DNA from: Symsagittifera roscoffensis | Taxonomy: Eukaryota > Xenacoelomorpha > Acoela > Convolutidae | Length of the DNA: 64,000 nucleotides | Assembly: GCF_963678635.1 (NCBI RefSeq) | Contig: NC_087069.1 | Location: 17,642,660-17,706,659 of the forward strand | Direction: 5' to 3' | Shown here: piece after piece, positions 20,268-29,552 of the stretch | Layout: every line of letters begins with the position of its first letter | Numbering within the stretch: the stretch's first letter is position 1 | Made by a program: the position numbers and the translations under genes | The notes under the pieces: model-generated | What the model was told of the DNA's origin: nothing | Databases searched by the model: none | Seen by the model: the letters and a program-made list of their open reading frames with translations, nothing else

Positions 20268-21128
20268 TCAGTCCAGCCCGCGCTGCTTGCAGTCTACCAA
20301 TAAGGAGTGGATTGCGATCTTTGACATATCGGAATTGGAAGTTGTTTCAGATGTGTTGTCCCAGGACTGGGGCCTCGAGTCAACACTTGAGTTGACTGAT
20401 TCCCCGACATCATATTCCAAGTTTTCTGAGATGTTTCTCGACTCCCCGGACAAAACTCTGTCCATTGGTCGCTTTGAACCCGACTTCCCGGACAAAATTT
20501 TGCCCCTAGGTGGTCTCGTCAACGTCTCCCCGGACAAGTCGTCCTGCACGGGCTCAAAGGTGTCTGACTCCTCAGACAAGTCGTCCTTGACTGGCTCGAA
20601 GGTATCAGACTCCTCGGACATTGTCTCGTCCCCAGACGAACAATCTGGGCTCGGCTCGTATTCTTCTTTTGCATCCGTGAAATGCACTCTGCTAGCGAAG
20701 CTAGATTTCGACTTGATCCTGACTTCCTCAGTGGCTTGGGTCTGATTCAGTGTCCCATATTCAGTGAACGAAGTTCTCAACAAGACCTCCTTCGGCATCG
20801 AGCTCACCAGCTGGTTGACTATCGACCTGCAATCCCGTTCAACGCCTCGGCTGCGAATGGACACTGGCCTCTTCTCTGTTCTCTCGGTGACAGTCAACCG
20901 CTGCATGGTCTCCATCCACTCACGATCATGCCTATCCACTTTCCTGTCCAACAAGTCACGGAGCTTTCCCATGACGTCCGGCGCCACGTTCACCGCCCTG
21001 TTCAATAGAGCCATGCTGTTTATACCCAGCCTGGTAAGTTCTTGCTGTACCAAATTGGATCGGACTAGCAGATCCAACGGAACGGGCTCGCATCTGGCTA
21101 AAAGCTTTATCTCCGCGGCCGTTTCCAC
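20268..21128 (-). CDS. Acidic Ser-rich post-RNase H domain of retrotransposon A
   Basis: A 286-codon open frame. The first ~120 residues look helical (LARCEPVPLDLLVRSNLVQQ ... DCRSIVNQLVSSMPKEVLLR). The second half is an acidic repeat: SEESDTFEPV twice, then related LSGE/LSGKSGS/LSGES units spaced 14-18 residues apart. It lies downstream of the RNase H remnant, where integrase would normally follow in a Ty3/Gypsy element. No HHCC zinc-binding site or D,D,E core is visible here or further downstream, so integrase has been lost. The role of this spacer-like acidic domain is unknown. Confidence 0.6.
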   Translation of the reverse strand: METAAEIKLLARCEPVPLDLLVRSNLVQQELTRLGINSMALLNRAVNVAPDVMGKLRDLLDRKVDRHDREWMETMQRLTVTERTEKRPVSIRSRGVERDCRSIVNQLVSSMPKEVLLRTSFTEYGTLNQTQATEEVRIKSKSSFASRVHFTDAKEEYEPSPDCSSGDETMSEESDTFEPVKDDLSEESDTFEPVQDDLSGETLTRPPRGKILSGKSGSKRPMDRVLSGESRNISENLEYDVGESVNSSVDSRPQSWDNTSETTSNSDMSKIAIHSLLVDCKQRGLD

Positions 21129-21236
21129 TGGAAGGTCAGGGTGTCCGGGTATAGGATGCCCTGACTTGTTACCACCTAGTAAGTGGCAGTTTGTCGTAAG
21201 TTTCCTTGTCCAGAAATGAAAACCGGTCTTTGATTT

Positions 21237-21503
21237 CTATTGGTTAGCCTGCTTCTCCTCGAGGCGCTCATAAAATTCTGTCTTTTTACTGAGGCTATCT
21301 GCGTTCTGGTGCTTGTCACGGGTACGGTGCTCTATGATCATGTGGTATCCATCCAGGCACACGATTCAACGACCAATATAACTTTGGTCCATCGAATAGG
21401 TTTTCAGCCAGGCAAGGGCACGATTATCCACACGTAAATTGAAGGGAGCACTCCCCAAGTAGGCCCTGTATTTTTCCACGAAAGTGATAACCGCAAACAT
21501 CTC
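21237..21503 (-). pseudogene. C-terminal RNase H remnant of retrotransposon A
   Basis: The minus strand reads MFAVITFVEKYRAYLGSAPF, VDNRALAWLKTYSMDQSYIG, an in-frame TGA at 21366, then LDGYHMIIEHRTRDKHQNAD and SLSKKTEFYERLEEKQANQ-TAG at 21237. Thr-Asp/Val-Asp-x-x-Ala-Leu-x-Trp-Leu and the H..NADSLS ending are typical of the end of Ty3/Gypsy RNase H. Everything normally before it (RT fingers, palm with YxDD, connection) is absent. The protease-side frame joins directly to it at about 21500-21510. Confidence 0.75.
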
Positions 21504-22790
21504 TGGTTATACATTCTTGGTTCGCATGCAATGGACATTTAGTTACATCAAACTTTTTCAAGTTCTCCACACTCTGAAAGTCTGTGTTCAGAGGCAAAGC
21601 ATAGCCAAGTTTCTTTCCCCTCTGTATTGTCACTGTTGTTGCTTCTGTGTTCAATAACACACTCACACACAGTCCACGCTGAGTGAGTGAGAAGCTTCTT
21701 CCTAAAATAGCCGAGCTTTTTCTGTTTGGATTTGGTACCAGACACACCCGTCTGTCATTGCTGAGTTCATTCAAGTTCCTCATCCTAAACGTCGCTACTA
21801 CGGCTTGGTTTGGTTTTAATCTAACTTTTCGATCCAGAAAAATCGGCACCTTGGCCTGGTTAATTAAGATCTGATTAAGGGGTCTCTTTTCATACTTTCT
21901 CTCAGGATCCTTGATCCTAATCAACCCGTCATTGAGATCGATCGTGACATCAAAATTGCGCACGAAATCCCTTCCTAAGATGAACTGATCGGATTCGTCC
22001 AAATTCTCCACTACTAGGAAGCTCATCCAAAGATGTCTTCCTCCGAGCTGCAGTGAAATGATCGGGGTTCGTCCAGTCACATAGATCGCTCCCTGATTGG
22101 CAGCTGCCAAACTGATGTTTGTCGGTATGGTATGAGATCCGACCTCTCGAAACCCATGTCGGTCCAAGTTTTGACTGGCATGACACTAACCGCTGCTCCC
22201 GTGTCTAGCAGCCCCTTTACTGAAAGTTGTCTGCCTTGCACGTCCAGCACGTGTGCGGCCAAATCGGCCTCGCAACCTATGTGCACCGCATCTTGTTCGA
22301 GCATCGCGTTGTGTCCGATTCGTCTAATCTTCAGCTTCTCTTGACCAATGTATATCCGGCCAATCTGATCGTTCGCATCTGTTATGTGAGCTTTTGTGTA
22401 GATATTGATGCCATCCACATTCATTAGAATCGGGTAAGGGCCATGGACATCGATATAATGTCCATCCACTTTCATCAGCCTCGGACCTCCTGTTGTGAGC
22501 AGCGCTCGCACTGCCCTGGAGTCCAGTTTAGGATCTTTCGCCTTCAGGTAGTCGGCATAGATGTCCAGGTGGACTAGTGTAATCTCGGATGGTTCACTCA
22601 AGTTCTTGACCACCTGGTGCCCTGCGACTGAGATAATGGACATTATTTTCGTCCCCTCCTTCGTCATGCCAAAACTTCTCCCAGATATAACGTTCAGTTT
22701 TAGTCCCTTTTTCCTGGGTTCCTCTTTGTCTTCTACTTTCGTCGTTTTACCCAGAATAGTAAAACTTTCCGGAACAACTGTGCTCTCCAG
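21424..22790 (-). pseudogene. Retroelement aspartic protease region of retrotransposon A
   Basis: It continues in the gag frame after the TAG at 22791. The active site LLDTGAAVSVMP is at about 22180-22213 (Asp at 22203-22205). The second conserved protease block FILGRDFVRNFDVTIDLNDG follows in another frame. The frame changes at 22124-22134, where the minus strand carries CATACCATACC, a 5 bp tandem duplication. After VENLKKFDVTKCPLHANQ the frame runs straight into the RNase H remnant in the wrong phase. The protease would have processed the polyprotein; here the duplication breaks it. Confidence 0.85.
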
Positions 22791-25523
22791 CTACGACCTT
22801 ACCCATTGATTCACTTCTTTCGTGGCTAGGTCTTGTTTGACATTCTGCAGCGCTGTCCTTGCCGCTAGACCGTAATCCACCTTGAGTGGGCTAGACGACT
22901 CTGCCTCCAGGTTCGAGGCTACCACCTCGTCAGGCAGTGTCTTTACCTTCTTAGTCGTAAAGGTGCTCGGTGTCGTCTCCTTTCTCCGAGACTCGGCCTC
23001 GTTCATCAGACGTGCTCGACCGGCCTTGACACCCGAAAGCACCTCTTCGTGGCGAGGATGTTTCGCGTCCGCCACTGCATCCCAAAATTGAGTACAATCC
23101 GACTTGAAGTGTCCCTCCAAATTATAGAAGAAACACCTCGGACCATATTTCATGATGAGCCCTCTGACGTACTCTTCGTGATCCTCGTCGGTCGCGTCGA
23201 TGTCCTCGAGAAAGTAGCCTATTGCTTTCATGTTCTGTTTGTATGCAGAACACGCGGAAACGTGATGGTCCATCGAACCACAATTCGCACACGACCTCCT
23301 CTTATCCATGTCATCGCGAGGTTTGTACCAAATGGAATTCGCACCAGTGATTGTCCCGCTATAGTTACCATAATTGCTGTAACGGTTCTGCGCCCTCGGT
23401 TTTATGAGTAAATATTCGCGTGACTTCATACGCAAATCATCGGGCATGGGTACCTGGTCAAGTAAAAGGGTGAAGTGTGTGGCCATCATCGTCTTCAACT
23501 CCTCACTCTTTACTCCGTCCATGAACTTCGAAGCAATCGCCAAGTTTCGCTCGGATATTATCTCATCGGGATTGCTTCTCCTCCTAAGCAATTCAAGGTC
23601 GTCCAAAAATTTGTCTATGGATTCGTCATCTCTTTGACGCCTCTTTTCGAACTTCACCATAGCCTGGTGCCCTTGTACTCCAGAGCCGAAACGATTCAGC
23701 AGGATGTCGAATATCTTGCGAGCGCTGTCTCTCTCATTGGCTCTTTTCGCCATTACACAATTTAGTGCAGTACCCTCCAGGTTGCTCGTTAGCGCGCTGC
23801 ATTCTTGTTTCTTGGAGAGACTCTCTTCCTCAAAGTGTAACTTCATCACCTCTATCCAAGTAACAATGCAGCCGTCTGACTCGTCTTTGTATGACTTCGG
23901 CTTTTTCAGTGTCCTTCTTGACCTCTCTCCTCTCTCGGTTGACTTCGAGAGTTTGGTGATGAATGTTTCGAGAGATATGTTCAGAGGCTCAAACATCGAG
24001 ACATACATCGTTGTGTCCTGTGAGACTGTAGTCAGATCTGCTACTGAACTGACTTGTGACACAGTTGGCAACCTTGTCTCCGGGGTAGCATCTGCCTCCG
24101 GCGGGACTGGATTCGTCCAGCCAGGCCTCGACGGGGCTGCCCTTGGCCGTTCCTTGTTCCTAGGTTCGTAGTTCGTTCTCGAGCTTTGCTGGGCTCTGGC
24201 ATTGCTGCCCGTACCATCTCCATCATTCGCATGGCGTGAGCGCTCCCTTTGGTTGGAACGCTCCTGTCAATTGCTCCCATTCAGGATCGCGTCAAGCTTC
24301 CGCATCATTAAGTCAGACTTGGCATCTAACCTTTTCTCCAGGCTAGTCATCGTGTGGGCGTAGGTACTTTCATGATCGTTCAACAATCGCTCGATCTCCC
24401 TCGTCATCCTAGCCTATCTTTCCTGTGACTCCTTGTTTGCCTGTGCCAGGTTCTCCGCCAGGCATTGATCGGTGTTGCGAACCCATTGAGCCTGATCAAC
24501 CCTCGCCTGCGACTTTGCGTGCGTTAGTTCATCTCTCAGATTCTCTCGACCCTGGTGAGCTCTCTCGTCAACCTGATCTATTCGCTTAGTCATGTCCCGT
24601 CTCAGTCTATCCAGATCATTCATTACGCCAGCGAACATGTCACTTATGTCGCCAGTGGCCCCAAATGACGGGGTTAGTCCCAAAGAAGATGAGGTCAACT
24701 GCGGCTGCAGCCTGGTGCTTGACGACGCACCGCCTTTTTGCTTGCTCATCGACGTCATCAATCTGTCGAACGTTGATGACGCTCCCATCGTTATCCCATC
24801 TTACATGGGCCTGGTCGGCGAGGCGGACGACGCCTTCCTGCTCATGTCGTTCCTTGGGCACGGTGTGAAGTTCACATCCGGATGGGTTATCTCCGGGTAG
24901 TCATAACTGGAAGATACACCTTCAGTTCGTAGTGGCGCCATGCGCTCATCGTACTAAGACTTCCAACTCTTCTTGGCCTTTGAACCCGGTTGTTCGTCAC
25001 TCGGGCTTATACTCGACATCATCGCGTTGTTGCTCTGCTTGGCCAGAGATGAGTGGGTATTAGCTGAATGTGAATTTTCTCTCCTCCACCTATGACTCTT
25101 GGTCTCCGTTTTGGACATTCCCTTGAATAACACTTCCTCTCGCGGCTCGACCTCGGAACGCTCCGAGGTCTGCTCCGTCCTCTCAACTTCCTCCCGCTCG
25201 AGGTCCTCACTCGGCTCAAAGTCGGGTCGAATAAGTGTCCGTTCTCCTTCGTCAAAGGGGTCCACAAGCGTCTCGCTCGCGGGTTCGGCCTCGGCGCTCC
25301 GCCCATGATCGCCATCGAGGTTTTTCTCGCTCCTTAGTTTCATTTTGCTCACTGAAAGATCAGGTTGACCTTTAGTCGATTCCTTTTCAGCAAACACGTC
25401 GGAAGCGCTGCTAAACGAGGACTGGCTACGCCTAGTTTTAAATTTTCGCATGCTTCCCTTGCTCAGCCTGGTAATCTTAGTAGTCGATCCTAACGAGTCC
25501 CTGCGCTGCTTGCTTTGTGCCAA
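22791..25523 (-). pseudogene. gag of retrotransposon A with in-frame stops
   Basis: One continuous minus-strand frame from MAQSKQRRDSLGSTTKITRL at 25523 to 22791. It is interrupted by stops at 24954 (TAG), 24801 (TAA), 24414 (TAG), 24267 (TGA) and 22791 (TAG), with no frameshift. The N-terminal part is basic/acidic and disordered. A middle part has a coiled coil (MNDLDRLRRDMTKRIDQVDE). From 24071 a capsid-like helical domain includes WIEVMKLHFEEESLSKKQEC and KFEKRRQRDDESIDKFLDDL. Zinc knuckles follow: CANCGSMDHHVSAC (23250-23291) is intact CCHC, while CFFYNLEGHFKSDC (23094-23135) has Tyr in place of the second Cys. Length and order fit Ty3/Gypsy gag. The same frame runs on into protease, so gag and pol were probably one ORF. 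Confidence 0.88.
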
Positions 25524-25929
25524 AAAACATTATTCTTATAATTTAATGGCGATGCACACGTACCGCAAACAAGTTCAAGTTAAATTACTTAACGCTGCCT
25601 CTTCGATCTCGTAAGTATCAAGAATGTCTCTCAGATTTCTCAATGACAATCTTAGTGACTCAGCTAGAGTTACACACACATGGCCTGCTCAGTATTGATA
25701 TAATGCTAACTCAACCCTGTTGTATAGTATAACAGTATCACAAAGTTTTCACAAGATATAATCAACACACAAAACACAATCGATAGTCAGATATAAACAT
25801 CCTACAGGTGACAGCGACCTCTCGTCAGTATCAATTTATCGCCACACAATTTATCAAATCACTGCTTTGTTAAAATCAAACAATCTTTGGTAAAAAGAAG
25901 TGATGATTCAGAAGCAGATCAATAAAACT

Positions 25930-26280
25930 TAGTCTTAAAGAAAAAGACTTCCCTCAATCGGACGATCCGAAAGAACAAAGCCCAGGACACAGTCTTCTCA
26001 AGTGGGTGTGTATTTGCCTAATACACCCACCGAGGTCTTCTTTTAGGTGCCCTGCGATTGCCCGAATTGTCCTACTAAATAGCTCAAGGCAACCTCTGAT
26101 CGAAAATTTTTATAGTCTAAGAAAAAGCTCCCCCACACCCGGACTGCTCCAAGTGCACGAGAGTAGGGAACAACTTTTCTTCTCAAGTGAGTGTGTATTT
26201 GCTTAATACACTCACCGAGGTCTTCCTTTATTTGTTCCCGGATTGCCCGAACTTTCCTATTAAGTAACTCAAGGCAACCA
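25930..26280. repeat. Tandem duplication (about 175 bp) in the leader with paired hairpins
   Basis: Unit 1 (25930-26100) and unit 2 (26110-26280) share TTCTCAAGTG(G/A)GTGTGTATTTGC, CACCGAGGTCTTC, a run of GATTGCCCGAA and ACTCAAGGCAACC or GCTCAAGGCAACC. Each contains a hairpin: 26002-26030 (GTGGGTGT...ACACCCAC) and 26187-26215 (GTGAGTGT...ACACTCAC). Confidence 0.8.
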
Positions 26281-26499
26281 CACAACCAAAATCACAATCA
26301 ATAAAAAAAAAATTTCGGGTACTTCTGATACACCCGATCTAGAATACAAAGTTGATCACAAATTTCCGGGTCAAAATGGGCTCCTATGATCCTAATAAGC
26401 ACGCCTAATATCCTAATATGATCTTTATTAAATGGATATTTCCCGTCTCCCAAATTGCCACAGAAGGTTTCCTCAAGTTTCTAACAATGAGGGTTGCTA

Positions 26500-28585
26500 A
26501 GATGTTTAAGTCACTCCGGTTGGTTACTCCGGAGGGTTGTTAAGACACTTAGCCTACCTCGGAGGGTTACTTCGGAGAGTACCTTAATCACCCAAGTCAC
26601 TTCGGAGGGTCCCCCTAAATTTACTAAGCAGGGTCAATAAGATGCTTAATATGCTCCGGAGGGTTACTTCGGAGGGTACCTCCAAAATTTTCAAGTTTCT
26701 AAACCTCACTTAAAAGGGCCTTCAATTAACTTCAGGAAGCGTCAAAATAAGCTAAATTCTCTATGGAGGGCTGTTTTAACTTCTTTGGATGATCTCGTGG
26801 AAATTTTCCACTAAGGAGGGTTGCTAAGGGGTTTAGCTGACTCCGGAGTGTTACTTCGGAGGGTTCCCCAAAAATCAAGAAAAAAGGTTATGTTACCGCG
26901 ATAAAGTCTCTAAAAGCGGTCCATCTGATTTAAAACTAGGTTGGCTGACACGGTCAACCTTCCCAGTTGGATAAAAAGGTGTTTTGATAAAATTTTCTGC
27001 CGCTCGGAGGGTTACCTGTGATTTGGACCCTCCGAACCAACAAATTCTCAAAAAATTTTCTTTTCCGAGATTATCAACCCAAAAACGATTGCGGTCCAGA
27101 AAATTGGTCTAAAACATCGACTTATGCTACCAAAATTATCCCGATCGGTTGGCTAGTCTTTGAGAAATTGCCAAAAACGTGTTTGTCCAAATGGGCTTTT
27201 TTCACCACCTATGTAGGTTCTGAAAAACTTTTTCGACAATTCCTATTGAAAGTGCCTAAAAATAATTGAAACGAGCGTAATAGCCCTGTACGGCACTGGA
27301 ATAATGCAGAAAACTGGACCAAAATTGGTTTGGAGACAAAAATTTGGCCAATAACTATCAAATTTGGACCCTCCGATTCCTTCCTTTTCCAATCCTTAAG
27401 TCGTTAGCTCTATCCACGGAGTTAATCGGAGGGTTACTCAAGAGTTTTTCTGGCAGTCGAGCACGTTATGCTAGCACGCTCCTAATACAAAAAATTTTAT
27501 TGCTCTAACTCTAAAACTCAAAAACTCGATCCCCAAAACAGATTGACAAAATTCAGAAAATTATCGAAATTTTGACCGGAAAAGTTTGGTTTTTTCCAAC
27601 TTTTCTTGAGTCTTTTCTCACGCAGTTTCTTTAGTTAGGGGGATCGAACTACGTAGCTATTCCCTATATAAAAGCTTTTTGCTGCTCGGAAAAGCTCGGA
27701 TATCCAAAATATTGGGGGTCTACAGTTTGGTCGAAAATCGATAATTTTCGACAAAATTTGGGTGTTTCCTGGGTCTAATTAGGAGATAAGTAATATGTAA
27801 TAAGGATAATAACCTATTAGTAGTCGTTAATGAATAGTACTATACCCTCCTTTGCACCAAAATACCCGAATTAAGACCCTTAACTCGGAAATTTGTAATC
27901 GATGGAGGGTACAATCGGACCGCGCCAATCGTTCCCCCACCACTTAAGTTTTGATGAAATAGTACCCGAATGATACCAAAATTGTTTCAACGATACCCAA
28001 CAGTCGTTGTGGATGTTGTCCCCGATGTCGTTGTTGAGTGTGGAACACGTCGGTCAGCTTGCCACTCTACCCTCCGGCCACCGGCAAAATCACCATTAAC
28101 GTGCTTAAATACTCAAATTACACTCAAGGGAGGGTATCCAACCCTTCACCAAAACACACAATCTTTCTATCAGAAATGATATAAATCAATCTGAAACAAC
28201 AAAAAATAGGAAGGTCACATCACATCTCGTCCGGAAATAACATATAAACTGTCACGTTATGTTTTTTACTGTTTTTGGTCTTTTTTGGATTTTTTTTTAC
28301 TGTTTTTTGTACTTTTTTGTTTTCAAAAAAAATTTATTTTTGGCCTTTTCTTGGTTATACACTGTTTTTGTTTGGTTTTACGCTTTTTCTTTAATTGTTT
28401 TTGGTCCCGGGACCTTGGGACAAGCGGGCTCATGACTTCCCACCTAACCCTCCGGCCCCCGGAATTTTCGGTGTGAACTAAGTTAAAAAGCTAAATAGTA
28501 CTAGACGGAGGGAACGCACCTTCCCCCTAGTACAATAACGGTCATTAAGGCCTCTAACTCGGGCATACGCCCGGAGCGGAGGGTT
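26500..28585. repeat. Dispersed GGAGGGT motif field
   Basis: At least twelve GGAGGGT copies, many in the form CTTCGGAGGGTTACTTCGG, densest at 26525-26870 and then scattered near 27004, 27428, 27902, 28128 and 28578. On the element's coding strand this reads AACCCTCCG. It looks like a degenerate tandem array embedded in the leader. Confidence 0.7.
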
Positions 28586-28662
28586 CGTCGCTGAAACGCT
28601 TGCTGATCATGATGGTCTTATGCCTTTGACAGGCCCACCCAGGAGCTCCATAAAAACGTCTA

Positions 28663-29552
28663 TGTAACATTCGCCCAAATACTACACAGCGACGGAGCGT
28701 AGAAAAAGTACCTATTAACGACTGGCAGGCGTCAGTTACCTTAATTCTACTCGTTTTTCACCGTCTCGACCTTGCCAGTTGATTTTCTGGTCTGTTTAGG
28801 GCTAAGTAAAAAGCTACTATTTTTAGGCCATCAGTCAAACGACTTTTGATCAGCTTTCTTTTACATGCGAACACAACCACATAGCTGAGTCTCGGATCCT
28901 CAGACTACGTGATTGCTATTAAAAACACGGCTCGAACAACCTATTTTAATATGTTTTTGTGTGACAGTTCTATATTAAATCCATTGGAGATGGATTGACC
29001 CTTTCCTCTTTCTAGCTACTCATATTCTACAATATCAAATTATACCGGTGTTAATTCAGACTTCTACGACATCCAAGTAGCTACAAAGTCAGTTTTATAT
29101 AGTCCCTTCGCATAAAACAGTCTCTGGGGGACCAAGCCTCCGCTCCCGTAATCTTCCTGAGACAACGTTCTTAACTCTTCCAATTTGTGTTTGTGGCACG
29201 GGAGGGTTCCGTGGAATATTCCTTCCCCACTGAAGCTTCCTTCTCCACTAAATTCCACTGCTAAGAGTCTTATCGTGTGTTGTTGCCACGATAAGAGGCT
29301 TCGCATTTCTCGTCTCTTGTGCGACCGTTTTCCACAATATTTGTCGTTGTTCTGTTTTTTCGTCCCTTTCAGTCAAAATGGCCGTCTTTTTCTATTTCTC
29401 AGAAATATTCACTCTTCGATCTAAATTTTAAAAATAAAATTTCTAGAATATTCCTACCCTCCTTCGCAATACTTTTTCGTTAATAAGGCCTTTATTCGTT
29501 TTCTTTCGTGTCGCCGGAAGGTTGCGCTGTGCCTATCTGGCAGAATGGCACA
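28663..29552 (-). repeat. 5' LTR of retrotransposon A (890 bp)
   Basis: The counterpart of 17119-18002, with a TATA box at 29091-29102 and the inverted GATAAG pair at 29269-29295. It begins TGTAACATTCGCCC and ends CAGAATGGCACA on the plus strand. For an element coded on the minus strand this is the promoter-bearing LTR. Confidence 0.9.

Larger units (their letters stand above)
25524..28662 (-). other. 3.1 kb leader of retrotransposon A
   Basis: Sequence between the 5' LTR and gag. It holds a tandem duplication with conserved hairpins (25930-26280) and a field of GGAGGGT motifs (26500-28585). A T-rich tract lies at 28260-28410, and two related CTCCGGCC...CCGG blocks are near 28072 and 28449. 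Open stretches such as 27018-27269 are not protein-like. Directly inside the LTR the minus strand reads TAGACGTTTTTATGGAGCTCCTGGG. A primer binding site starting at TGGAGCTCC, 12 bases inside, is possible but unproven. Confidence 0.6.
17119..29552 (-). mobile_element. Ty3/Gypsy-type LTR retrotransposon A, internally deleted
   Basis: It is bounded by two closely similar LTRs (17119-18002 and 28663-29552), each TG...CA with imperfect inverted tips (TGTAACATTC and TGTGCCATTC). Read on the minus strand the order is 5' LTR, a 3.1 kb leader, gag with zinc knuckles, aspartic protease, a short RNase H remnant, post-pol ORFs and the 3' LTR. No reverse transcriptase or integrase motif is seen in any frame, so it is a non-autonomous derivative. 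The bases outside the LTRs share only CTC, not a convincing 4-6 bp target duplication. The LTRs differ by roughly 25 substitutions plus one 6 bp insertion, so the insertion is not very recent. Confidence 0.88.

Noticed and set aside
18751-21219. Several plus-strand frames of 100-155 codons
   Set aside because: Shadows of the GC-rich retrotransposon coding sequence on the minus strand; no domains.
22882-24171. Plus-strand frames across gag
   Set aside because: Antisense shadows of gag, whose zinc knuckles and capsid text are clearly on the minus strand.
27018-27269. 83-codon plus frame in the leader
   Set aside because: Low-complexity AT-rich leader sequence; opposite to the element's strand and unrelated to anything recognisable.
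28285-28476. Phe/Leu-rich 'membrane' peptide
   Set aside because: Produced by a T-rich tract (runs of TTTT), not a gene.
17119-29552. Clean target-site duplication for element A
   Set aside because: Only CTC is shared by the bases just outside the LTRs; too short to claim.
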